Of a DNA stretch of 64,000 nt, positions 38,425 through 50,600 are shown one piece after another; the first letter of the stretch is position 1, and every line of letters starts with the position of its first letter. The position numbers and the translations under genes are program-made. A model generated the notes under the pieces. It did no database searches. It was given only the letters and a program-made list of their open reading frames with translations, and was not told where the DNA came from. This DNA is from Mesaphorura yosii. Taxonomy: Eukaryota > Arthropoda > Collembola > Poduromorpha > Tullbergiidae. The DNA lies in NCBI GenBank assembly GCA_009869945.1, contig WIXG01000042.1, forward strand, positions 248,001 through 312,000, written 5' to 3'.

Positions 38425-41400
38425 CTACAAGACGTGAAGGTTTTCACATGACTTTGACTTTGGATCGTTCAGGCAGAGTTTCTCTAAAATTTCTTTCGCC
38501 AGTTGAAGTGAAACTGATGTTCTTCGTGATGTCCGCTTTCGAGGCTCTTTAGTTTTATGCTTCTTCAGCAATTCTTTTTGCAATTTTTCATCATGAAGAC
38601 GACACTGTTTCATAATGCCGACCAGCAGCTCGTCGACGTTGTGCTCTATTCCACTTGACGTTTCAATGAATTTGCAATCGTGAGTGCAGGCCAGACTCTT
38701 CCCTTCTGCAGAAAGGAGGTAGTGACATGTTAAAATATTCAGCGTACATTTAGAATTGCAAAATTGTAAAATGCTCAATGCATACCTTGAGAAGTTACGA
38801 CGCGAGCGCGGGCCAAATCACATTTGTTCCCAGCAAGAATCACGGCTTTCTCTTTTGTAATTCCTTCTTGCCAGAAGTACCGCAATATTTCTGTTGCACA
38901 TCGAAAGCTGGCTCGATCGGTGACAGAATACACAACAATGCATCCATGAGGCTCGTAAGTTGCGATTGAATTCTCGACCTGGAAGAAGAATCACAATTTT
39001 TCAATTTTGTAAGTAAGTAAGCGGCTCATTAGGTAAGTTTCTGAAGTGTGAAGTCAGTCATCTTCCTAGCTTTAAAACTTTGAAAGCCCTTTAAGTAAGG
39101 GACTAAATTATTGATGCTGTCCTAGCATGTTGAACCAGACCTTGAATGAATTATGTATCAAGGCAGGTATCGAGCATGGTTCAGCATCTCGCTTCTCGTA
39201 TAACATCCCGGAAATTAAATTATGCATGCATGCACTTACCGACATTTCGTTCGCCGGATGATCAATGAACACGAGCTCAGACTCCTTCCCTTCCAACAGC
39301 ACGGAGACTGTCCTTTCACCGAACTCATCGTCTGAATAAATAATAAGTTGTGAAACTCAGATCATGTTCCACTTCAACCTTCATTTTCCGGAATCCAAGA
39401 GCTGAAGCCACATTTCCTTTGTCTTATCTTATCGTATGAAATTCCAGTGACCTTTCAAAGCCTGATTTATTTGTAATTTTTAATACTATATTATGTGTGT
39501 CACATTTCCCGTATGAGTGTGAGCATTGAATTCAGACTTCCTCATCTGCTTGGATTAGATACACGACTTTCTCCTGAAACTCTTTCTCTTATGATTTCAC
39601 CGTAGTGAAAGCGCTGCACAGAGCCATGAGCATATTTGAGTCGTAACACTGATAAATTGCAATCATCTTCCTGATGGTTTGCATAACTTCGTGGAAAGCA
39701 GCGCTTGTTAATGCACTTGTCTGTTTTACTTTTCCGCTGATTCAAATTTATGCTCAGCACTACGACTCAGGTATGAAAACACAGTCGGCGAATGAAAGAA
39801 AATGAGTTTTTTCCCTACGACTGCACTGTGAGATTTACGAGTGCATATGCTGGGCCAGTAAATCCTTTTTATGCATTGTTGAAGTAATATCCTTCATAAC
39901 TGAGTTTCACTCTTTCCATTCATTGCTTCATGGCGTGTGTATTGCCGTATTGCGTTTTAGTTTTAGTGATGTGTATTTGTTCAGCTTCTTTTGCTTCATT
40001 TTTATAACGAATGATAGTTGGCAGGAAATCAGTTTAGCTATGCTATTTCGATTGGAATCAATAATCCCTTACTCCTACGTATTTCACTGGCACTGGTAAA
40101 CAGGCTTTTGTTCTTTGACCCGAAGGCTTCGCAGTTCGTAAATGCCTTAAAAGACCAACGAATCAAGTACGAAATGTCGAACAATGCCTACCGCGATGCC
40201 TGTCTACCGTGAGACAAGCATAGAATTCTAAATTTTGTTTACCATATCTGCTGTTTTTATTTACATTAACATCTTGGGTCGTCAGCCAAGAACTGGGCCG
40301 ACTATCGTCTATGCAACGTCTATCATTAATCTTCCTGCGCTGCGTCATTTGTATTTACAGCGCAGGCAAATAAATCCGTGTCTGGGAGGATTTCATGCAC
40401 ATTTCACACAGCCTCTGCTTACCTAACGAAGCGTCGTAAGTATTGATGTACTCGGATGACAGGAATTGTTGTAGGAGAGAAGATTTTCCAACCCCCGCGG
40501 CTCCAAGCAAAGTGATGCGAAACTTTTCCAAGCTTACGCTCTTGTCGATATCGTCTTCATCTTCCTCGTTACCATCTTCTGCGTCTGAGATTGCCGAACT
40601 GCCGCAGCAGGATCCTTCGAATGGAGACCTTTCTCCGCTTAAATTGCTCTGCCTGTTACGGAAAACCAATTAGAGAGTTTTTTCGCAATTGTTAATAATG
40701 CTTTGATACTCGGTACAGAATCTGACCCAAGTTTGCATAAACTTTTTTTACTTCACTGTTTTCGGTGCTACTCAAATATTTTCGTTACTCACCGACTATT
40801 TGGTGACGAAGCCCTGCTGGTATTTGACTTGGAGTTTCTTTCGACAAGTGAATCACCACCATTGACAATACCCTTGCTCGTGATGTGAAAAGTGCGAAGT
40901 CTGTAAATGTCATCACGGATTTGGGAGCGTGGGTTGACGGGCAAGCTGCTGACTCGTGGACGAACGTACTCAATTACTGCAAGCAAGCAATTATTCACAT
41001 TAATGGATGTGTTACTTCCTCTACTACCTTCGTAGTCGTGCTCTGATCGGAGGTGGAGGGTCGGGGTTAATAAATTGATTTCATGAGAATCAGTGCCTTA
41101 AAATGTAAATAACTCATTACAGGTAATGAACACCCGAGCACTTCTCCGCATCCGAACACATTATATCATTCATTGACGGGGTCGTTCTGGAGATTAGAAA
41201 AATGGGAAACCCACCCTCCAAAACCACTTCCTTCTTAATAAGAGCGAATGGTCACTCTGTCCGTGACAGAAATAAAGCCCACCCTCTTTCTTTCTCGGGC
41301 TTTTCCCACGGAGTGGAAAAGTAAAGCTAGTTAATATTATAGAGACACTATTCACGAATTGACTCCGGAGTATCTCCAGGTGTTAATTCATGAAGTTTGA

Positions 41401-43725
41401 ACGTCGAGCAAACACTCTTATATGATTACACGAATAGGGTGTGTCACTCGTTAATTTCAACGCATATGCAAAACCTGAAGTAGAGACTACTGGTAAAAGT
41501 GCATAGTGTAAGATAACCAATCCCAGCATTATTTCATACAAATCTGGGGTTTAAACAATTTTCCCTCCTCGCAAGCACATAGCAATGAACAACGTAACCC
41601 CAACAACACAACATTGAACAACACACATTCTTGGCAACATTGAAGGTGGGCGTTTTGGCGCACAGTGGCTCCAAGTGTGATATAGTACTTTAATTTTTCC
41701 GCCTCGCTTGGCCTGACACCCTCCTTAAATGAAAAGATTGAAAGACACGAAACAATCATAACTTTACAATTTAACTTTATAAGCTTACAATATTGGGAGG
41801 ATAGGGGAAAACTTTGCAATCATTAAAATCTTAAAATCATTCCTCAAGTCGCTTCCGCCGGACATAGTCATGAACAATTACATAATTACACATTGTGTAC
41901 TTCAACACACTTAGCTTTTGTCAAGTCAAAATTGTTAGGCCTGCGGCCTATTTTCGCTGAAGCTTCTGTTTTGGGGTATTTGTGACCTGCGAACGTGCTC
42001 GAGGGACATCGTAGCTGTCACCGAGACCGATTTTTGAGCGTCTGTCTCCACTTAAAAAAAAAAGCTACTCCAGTTTCTACATGTTAGAAATGTGATTTCT
42101 ACATGTCCAATTCCGTACATACAGAAGTAGCTTAATCAAGCATCCGCAGAGCTCAATTTCCGTTCTTCAACATCACCCAGTCAGCAAACATTCCGCTTTT
42201 CGACGTACAAGTTCGTATCTAAATTATGAAGCGTTTTCCATATGAAATTAAAAAATAACGTGTGACAGAAAAACCGACAGACATTCACAAACCGACAAAC
42301 ACATTGAACATGTGCTAATAAGACTGATGAGAGAAACACTAATGTAGCTGACAGCTACCAATAACTACTATTTACTGACTTACTGGGTTCGAACCTTAAT
42401 CGGGTGACACAAGCGAACACGCCTACCTGTCTAATTTCTCCTGTTCGCATCATTTGCCTAGGTTAGTGCTAGCTGACTTGTGCCTGGATCTAATGACAAT
42501 AGCGAATGCTTTTGAATGACATGGATTTTATGGATATGGAATTGCGTGCAATTAGTTGCGTGAATTTCCGTCTCGGTATTTCAACAACTGGTATCACTTG
42601 AGACGCATGCTGTTGAAATATGACACGGATAATGGAACCATAGAATCGTTTTCTTTTTGGCAAACTTGAGCTAAAAGATGCAAATATGACACTGCTCATA
42701 TGCGTGAAGCATAGAAGCATATGAATGTGTGGCATGTAATATTTTTACTAATCTTAAGTAAATTAATTTGGCTCTGGTCCTCTTGACTGACTTGAGCCGA
42801 CTTCGTGTCTTTTCTAACTTTCGCCCTATTATGTCTGTCTGTAATGAATTAGTCAATTAAGAAAATTAAGCTCAGCCAGCAAAAAACGAAAACAAACCAC
42901 TACATCGATCAGATGGGCTAGGCGGGCCAGCACTCGATGGTGGAAAAGTTTTAGGTACCCCATCGGAGACCGTGGATGCTTTCAGCTATAAAATCATTGA
43001 ATTCGAGTCGCCCGGAGGAACTCCGAAATTGTGATATCCTGACTTTAAGTTTGTAAGGAAAAGCTCTTTCACGAGCAAATATTTTGATTTCTGCAACACA
43101 CATTTTCTTAATATTTGTTTGGCTTCGCCAAGTGCGGCTACGTGGGAACATATAATCAAATATGGTATCTGCCAGGGTTCTATGACACAAAGAAAATAAA
43201 GTGGTATCTGTTAACAGTACTTCTTGATTGGAATTTGGACCTAAGGCGATAAGGCTATTTCTAAACGGTGAAGTTGAAGGGCTTGATATTTCAATACAAG
43301 AGCCACATAGATATGAGTAGGTGTAAAGTAATTGTACCTGGTAGTTCGAGAAAGTTGGACTGCCTCCTCTCAGTTTTCCGACAGGATCCTCTGGGGCTTG
43401 GGCTTCGGTCATACGACGCCCCCGTTGGTGTGTTAGCAGCCCCCGAATCTTTCGAACTTCTGCGTGACGCCAGGAAGGCCAAATTTCCTCGCGGACTAAA
43501 TGGCGATGTTGGTCGCGAAGATACTGGGGATGGCGATGGAATAGGGGATGACTCTGATGGCAGGGTAGATCTTGAGATTAGCGAACTACTGTCGGCGTCT
43601 GTGGAGGTTTCTGTTCTGTCCGTGTAGTAATCAGAAGTCGAACTTGTCGACGTTCCAGGAGCAGATTTCCACTGCAGGGAACTTGGGTGAGCACAACGGC
43701 GGTACCGCCCGAGTCTCACGTTCAT
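38425..43725 (-). CDS. Rgk: RGK-family small GTPase, tandem copy III (six exons, 455 residues, most divergent)
   Basis: Exons in transcript order: A 43725-43338, B 40976-40793, C 40652-40423, D 39331-39240, E 38978-38786, F 38705-38425. It is the most compact copy, with introns 4 and 5 of only 261 and 80 bp. All family boxes are kept: P-loop GAAGVGKSS, FIDHP in the switch region, GNKCDL, ETSSGIEHN and terminal SKSCENLHVL. It differs from its neighbours in several ways. The N-terminus is MNVRLGRYRR rather than MST(R/K)RR. Exon B has SSLPVNPRS where the others read CSLPEG(G/S)YNPR or similar. Exon C has an acidic insert (EDGNEEDEDDID) before the G domain. In exon F, Gln of IQHN is Glu. The start at 43725 is the first ATG of the frame and matches the expected exon length. 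It is probably functional, perhaps with shifted binding properties. Confidence 0.92.
40977..43337. other. intron 1 of RGK copy III
   Basis: 2.4 kb without a supported gene. It contains an 11-bp direct repeat TTTCTACATGT near 42074-42106 and a tRNA-like T-loop string at 42385-42395 that does not sit in a tRNA fold. Confidence 0.45.
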
Positions 43726-44653
43726 CGTGGATCGAATACTGATTGGAAGGTTTTCAGCACGGAGAAAGTATTGTTTACGACTCGGGAGGGAATGATGTAC
43801 TGGTGGTTGGTGTATTCATCGCCTACACTAAAAAGCACTCTCGATGATGTTTCCGTCTGGCTCAGGTTCTACCTCCAAACCAGGATTTCTTCGTTTGCGG
43901 CGTCTCTGCAACCTAAATAATACAGGTTGTCGTAGTCCCATTTGCCCCCACGCCTTCGCCTCATCTTACGACTATTTTCGTATTTGTCCCAAGTTTCTGA
44001 ATCAATAAGGCCAAGAGAAACTCAGATGTGATTAATGCAGATATTCAGACAACATTCATGTACGCCAAGATTCTCCCATAATCCCATCAACAATTCTGGA
44101 ATTGTGCAAGAACCGACTGTACACAGATTTTCGTTGTGCTGTCGGCAGCAATGGTGAATAAATAAGGGGTCATAATTTTTTGTCATTGATACCACTGCCT
44201 GCTGATCATGACTGTAGTCCGATTGAAGTGTTTGATATCCAAGCTGTCCTCTGCCGCTTGCACCTATATTTATGTGCAACTAATACTCATCGGTGCTCTT
44301 GCGTCGTTCTTACGTGTCTCATCGCCAACCGAGACGACACTTCAATTGCCGTTTCCAGCAACGGTATCCATTACAGGGAACAGGTCACCGATAAGAAACA
44401 TATACTTCGTTGAATATAATGTTTGTGGTTGTTATTCATCAGAATTAGATAGATTCAACTTTTAGACTTAATTATAGCGTTTAAAGAAGGAAAGTTGCAA
44501 GGATATTGCTGTTGGATTGCTTGGACTATATCATTAACATAAATGGCAACGACTGTCTTATTACACTTTTACGGAATGTGGATAAAGGCATACACAAGAT
44601 GTCGACCGGGTATGGGTCCATAATTACTTATTGCATAAACTACATACTTAAAA
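43726..44653. other. spacer between RGK copies III and IV
   Basis: Only 928 bp separate the start codon of copy III from the stop codon of copy IV. The promoter of copy III and the 3' UTR of copy IV must share this stretch. No other feature was recognised. Confidence 0.5.
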
Positions 44654-47600
44654 CTACAAAACGTGAAGGTTTTCACAAGACTTCGACTTGGAGTTTTGCA
44701 AACACAACTTGCCCAAAATTTCTCTCGCCAGATGCAATGAGATCGATGTTTTCGAAGCGTGAGTGTGAATGTGCTTCTTCTTTTTGTGATCCTTCTTGCT
44801 TCTCTCTCGCCTCGATTTCTCGTCTCGAAGTCGACATTGCTTGAGTATACCAACCAGCAGTTCATCGACGTTGTGTTGAATCCCGCTGGAGGTTTCGATA
44901 AACTTGCAGTCGTGGGCGCAGGCGAGGGCTTTTCCTTCTGTAAAACAAAAAAGGTGAACGAATGAGTACGTTTTCAATACTTCAGAAGTTCATTTTCATA
45001 ACCGAATTAAAAATTAACTAAGCGCATAGCTTCAATTGTCAATTCATTTATACAAGGGACCAGTGTAATATATTCTACGAGGAATAAAATTGAATTATCT
45101 CAGCCCAGCATGGATAGACTTTATTTCAGTGCAGTGAAATGGAGCGAGTTCTTTCCTTTCACCTGCACTTTCTCTTGCCTGAATCTTCCTGTCCTCTTTC
45201 TCCTACTTTTGTAACTAAAAGCAAAGCTTTTGGGATGTATTCACTCTCAATTCACCTGCTCCTTTCGGAATAAGAAATTCTAAAGAGAAACATTTCCATT
45301 CACATCCGATTTCGGAATTAAACGCTGCTTTCACTCATGTCGTGCTTATTGCATAACTTCCAGGCAGCTTCTCATTTCCCTTTAATTGTTCATGGGACTG
45401 ACATTTGAATCATTGAAAGCGTCCGGAGAAAAGCATAAGCACCTCATATCCTAAATGCATTAATAATACATGAGTGGAAAATCTGAAAATGTGGCGCTGC
45501 AAGAAAAGGAAAATGGGTCAACGAAAGTGACTTCTGACACACACGCGGAGGCAAAAGTTTAATTGAGCGAGACAGAGTCAGTGTATAAATCAATCCAATT
45601 AGTATCTCCACTCCAAATTCCAACCCATTCAGAATCGAGTGTGCATTAAATTTGAAGATTGCTTTTGTTCCAGCATCACCGCCCATAACCCGCTCAGATC
45701 TTATGTTATTATACGTCAGCGCGTCGGCCGTGGTATTTTCATGTCTTACTCACAATTCGAATAGCCACTCATCTCTGTGAATGGGTTCGCTGTGATTTTA
45801 GTGAATATCATTATCCGATTTTCGAGGCAGACATCAGAACACTTCTCTTGTTAACAGGAGCATTCACCGGCGAAGTGTACAGTCGGTATTGTCAAGTTGC
45901 ACAAGTTTTTAACATGGACGAAAGTCTAATCATCCCTGGTGATGGTGTCTGGAGAATGCACCTAGATAAAATTTCTAGACGAATCTGTAGGAGGGAGGAC
46001 TGTCTAACGATTCGAACTTCGTAAATGTTCAAGAGCAGTAAATTATAGCATATGCATGAATCGAGGCCGATTAAGATTTGATACGTACGACATGAAAAGA
46101 GACAGAAAGAGGCCAGAAAAGTTCACGCAATTCAGAGTGGATGAGACAAGACCTGAAACGTCAACTTCAATTTTCTTTTCTCTAAATCAAATACGGAAAG
46201 ATGTGAAGGTTGAAGTTCAATGGCCGTTCTTTGTCATTCTATAGTGTCGCATTGGCTGAGAAGATGAAGTCAAAACAGACATCACATCGATCATCATTGT
46301 TGCGGCCAAAAGGGTAAAGTTACAAAAAAATATTGGACACCCGAGCACTTTCAGAGCCATTGAACTTGTCTTTGTGTGAGTCCATCATGGGAATGGAACA
46401 TAAGGCTAGGAACGAAGACTGAAGACTCCATCGCGTTCTTCTACAGTCTCAATTGAATCAACGCGAAACGACCCTCCCAGCAAACGAAGACGGTTCCGTA
46501 GCTTTGTTCTGCCAGTTCTCAGTTTAGTAACTTTGTTTTGCTCTCTCAGTACAATTTAGTAATTATTGCTTCGGAAGTGCTGAACTTATTGACATAAAAT
46601 TTTCTCGACGAGGGATTTTCAAAAGCCAAAACAAGTCACCGGTCAGTGCCCAACGTTCGGGATCTACTATTACGCTGCCTCGTGGTCTTTAGCTGAGATC
46701 GTCCAGTCGCAATTAACGCTTACAAGTAAGTCATTTTACTTTGGCTGAAGTTGACGGCAATGATTTAAAAAGAAAGACCGTCAAACCGTTGATTGCAGGG
46801 CTCTCACTCCTTGCAAGACCAAGATGCATATTAAAGAAGTGACTGTCAAAGGGTACAAGAGCTACGCCAATAAAATCGTCATTACTTTTCAACCTGGGCT
46901 AAATATCGTCGTTGGTCGCAATGGTTCAGGAAAAAGCAATCTCTTAACTGCACTGCAAATGATCCTGGCAGATGAAGAAAGCCGGAAGAAAACCCGCCAA
47001 TCAATGCTTGCTGCCCAGCCCATTGCTGCTAATGCGTATCGAGGAGAGCCAGGCTACGTGGAAGTAATATTTGATAATCTGGATGGCTTTTTCCCAGAAG
47101 ATTCGACGGAAGTGTCATTGAAGCGATTCATGGGAGGCAAAAAGGACAAATTTTTCATCAACGGAAAGCAAGTCGAACGTTTTGACAAATACCTAGCGCA
47201 AGTGGGTCTGGTGACTCCGTACGCCTTCGTACAACAAGGACGTATCAATCAACTGGCAACGATGAGCGATAAAAATCGATTTGAACTGATGCGAGTAGTT
47301 TGTGGAGAAACTGGTTGGAGCAGTATTTTGGGTCACATCTCTAAAGTCAGACATGAATCACAAATTCTACTTGTGGAGGTTACAGACATCGTGAAAGGAC
47401 TAACTTCATTAAAATCCACATTGAAGGAGCAAGTCATCCAATTAGCAAAGTACACCGAGGAGAAAGACAACAAGCAAGCTGCTGAGCACGTTTACTACTC
47501 CCGAGAATTGTCCAGAATTCAAACAGCGCTAGCAACATTGACAGAGAAGAAAAATGTTGTGATTGGCAAATTGAGCCAATCGAAACACAAATTGGAAGAG

Positions 47601-50600
47601 TACAACGGAAAGATTGATAAGATGAACTTACGATTCTCACGAATCAAAAGAGAAGAGAAACGAATCAAGACGGAAATCGAACTTAACCAAGCAAAGGTAC
47701 ACAAGTTGACATCAGAAATTGGCCAATTGGAAAATATATGTAAAGACTACGAAAACAGTCAGTCGGCGCAACTTAACGATACAGGAATGGATTCACAACA
47801 TGCTAAAATAAACTCTCTTCAAGAAAAATTGGAAAAGATTGTGGCCAGTTATGAAAAGTATGAGAAAATGGCCGACGACCTTGCTCAACAAAGTAGTCGA
47901 GAAGAAATTAAGATCACACAGCTAAGCGAACTCATGACTGAGATTAAGGGAAGCGGCTTCAATACTGACAGTCAGTGGAAGAAGTACGTCCAGACAAAAA
48001 TGGGACAACTCCAAGAATTGCAAGCAAAATCAGAAAAATCTGTGACTGAAGTGCAGACGTCAATTGCTACATTGGACAAAATGATCGAGGATAAGAGGAA
48101 AGAAATTGATATTCTTAGCGAAGAGAAGCACACACGGATCAAATCTGTTGAGAAGATCGTGGCTAAAATTTCCCAGATCGAAAACGAAAAGCACAATCAC
48201 GAAGCCGAAAAGCAAATCAATTTGCAAAATTTGGTCTCCAGTGAAGAGAAGGTCTTCACCATCACCGAACAACTGGATCATCATCACTTAAAAATGAACA
48301 GACCATTCGGGGCTGCTGTAATGGGAAGTTATCAGGGCATGAAGAGAGTTTTAGAGTCGCTGAAACGCCAGGAAGACTTTGAGTCACCAGTAGCCTTTGG
48401 TTATTTTGGGACTGTCCTGGAAAACTTAACCTGTGATAACGGTTTCGAAACAGCAGTTCATGTCGCAGCGGGAGCGAAACTCTTCCACCATATTGTTGCC
48501 ACCGATTCAGTTGCACTCAAGTTGCTCAAAGAATATAATCATCTGCAATGCCGCTATGAAGTGAAGTTCATCGCATTGAATCGACTTCTCCAAGAAAACT
48601 TCGACTATCCTGACGACAGTCATACAAGCCCGCTGATTAAACATCTTAAGTTCAATGAAACCGTGAGGCCCGCAATGGAATTTGTTTTTGGGAAAGTACT
48701 CCATTGTGTGACGTCAGAAGTTGCATCAAGATATGCAAAAAGTTGCAAGCTCACTTGCGTCACCTTTGATGGAGATAAGGTATCCTCTTCGGGGGTTATG
48801 TCAGGTATGAAGTCGACATTTATCCAATGCCTTCCTTAACAAAACTAAATATTTCGATTTCGCCCTTGAGTATGAGTATTGTGCTTTTGACAGGTGGGTA
48901 CCGTGACAGCTCTGTAAACATAGTTGGACTAGAAAATGAAAGACGAGCTTTAACAGAGAAGATTAACAAATCGAAAAAGGTGCTACTTGATTTCAAGAAG
49001 TCAGTTGAAAATGGCAGTACTACCACCCTAGATCTAGCTAAATCCCTGGTGAAATGCGAAACACAGAAGGCATTTGAGAAGTAAGTCAAGAAGCCGTTTT
49101 GTGGTTTCAAGATAACGTCAACGACTGCGGCTGCCTTGAAACCACGATTTTAAGGAACTGGATAACTTGCTGAATAAATTAATTTCATTACATCTAGTGC
49201 TGAAATTCAAAAAATCATGAATGTGAAGAAGGCTCGTGGGGAAGAATTGAAGAATCTGGAACGGAGGCACGATGGAGAACAATTAAAACTGCATCGGTTG
49301 AAAAAATCACTGGTTGCAGCAATGGATAACATTAAATATTTCAAGCAGCTTACTGATTCGGGTGCAATGCCTCAAGTCAGCGCAGCGCAGTTCAACAAAT
49401 TGAGTGCGGAAATGAAAACGAAGCTGTCTAACCTGAAGGATTGCCGTGCGAAATTAGAATCGATAAGAAAGAAACGTGTTATATTGGAAAGACAACTGGA
49501 AGAGGCGAAGACGTAAGTTCGGAAAGTGAACTTTTCGTAAATCGCAGCATTTTTTATTGTTTCTATTTCTCTGCTAGATCTGAGCAACTATCCGAGTCGT
49601 ATATGGCCGATGGTTCGGCCTTACCAAGCATGAGAAATCTTCTTAGACAACAAGCTGAACAAAAAATTAAATTGATGACAGATTCTGTTTTGACTGTGCA
49701 AGATGAAATCCATCAATACCAGAACCTACTAGATCAGATTAAAAATCAGGTATTCTAAGACTTTGACTTTGCTGACAACTCATGCAACTTTTTTTTACAC
49801 TTGCCATTTTCTGCGTTTCAGACTGTCATGGACTCACAAAAGTCGGGAAAACTTCACGAAGCCAGTAATGTGCTGAAGGAAGAAATTGCAAACACTGAAA
49901 GGGAACTCAACAAACTGCAGGAAACTGCCTTTGAAGAACAGAATAAGTACTACAAGACAAGTGAGTTTTTACACAAGATTGGGGCATACCCTGCTGGAGC
50001 ACCTGATTATTCAAAAGAATCAACATCTCGCCTATTCAAAATTGTAAAAAATGCCAATAAGAATCTCAGCAGTGTCCAATGCATCAATCACCGAGCGAAC
50101 GAGCAGTATGAAGATGTGACAAGTCTTCTCAAAAAATCTAAGGAGAATGGGAAGTACTTTGAAACAGTGTAAGACATTTAACGATGCATTACGCACCTCA
50201 TTTACGATAATTTATGTAGTTCCACTGATTTGCAGCGAAAAGCGAATTACTGAACTACTGGATGAAATCGAAAAGAAGAAAAGTGCAATTTGCATTGACA
50301 CTGTAAGGACGGTGCAAGAATCATTCCGGAAAATATTTCAGGAACTGGTTCTCAAAGCTAGCGGAATTCGCGGATATGGCCGATTTGTCATGCACGGTGA
50401 CAGCATCGAGTTCACAGAAACTAATCGCTTGGAAGTAAGCTTTTCTTAAAATTGTTCTTTGCAACTCGTGTCACCGTTACCATATACCTAATCTGCTGCT
50501 GTCTAGGACGGAGAAAGATGGTGGGAAGATAAAGAGTTCGAGGGCGCTTCACTGAAAGTGAGCTTCAAAGATTGGGGTGATGAGCCAATGCAACTGATTG

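Noticed and set aside
42385-42395. tRNA-like T-loop string GGGTTCGAACC
   Set aside because: The flanks cannot form a T stem or acceptor stem, and no D-loop or anticodon arm lies at the right distance.
43268-43627. 119-residue plus-strand frame over RGK exon A of copy III
   Set aside because: It is the antisense shadow of a Ser/Pro/Arg-rich exon; similar antisense frames occur over exon A of the other copies.
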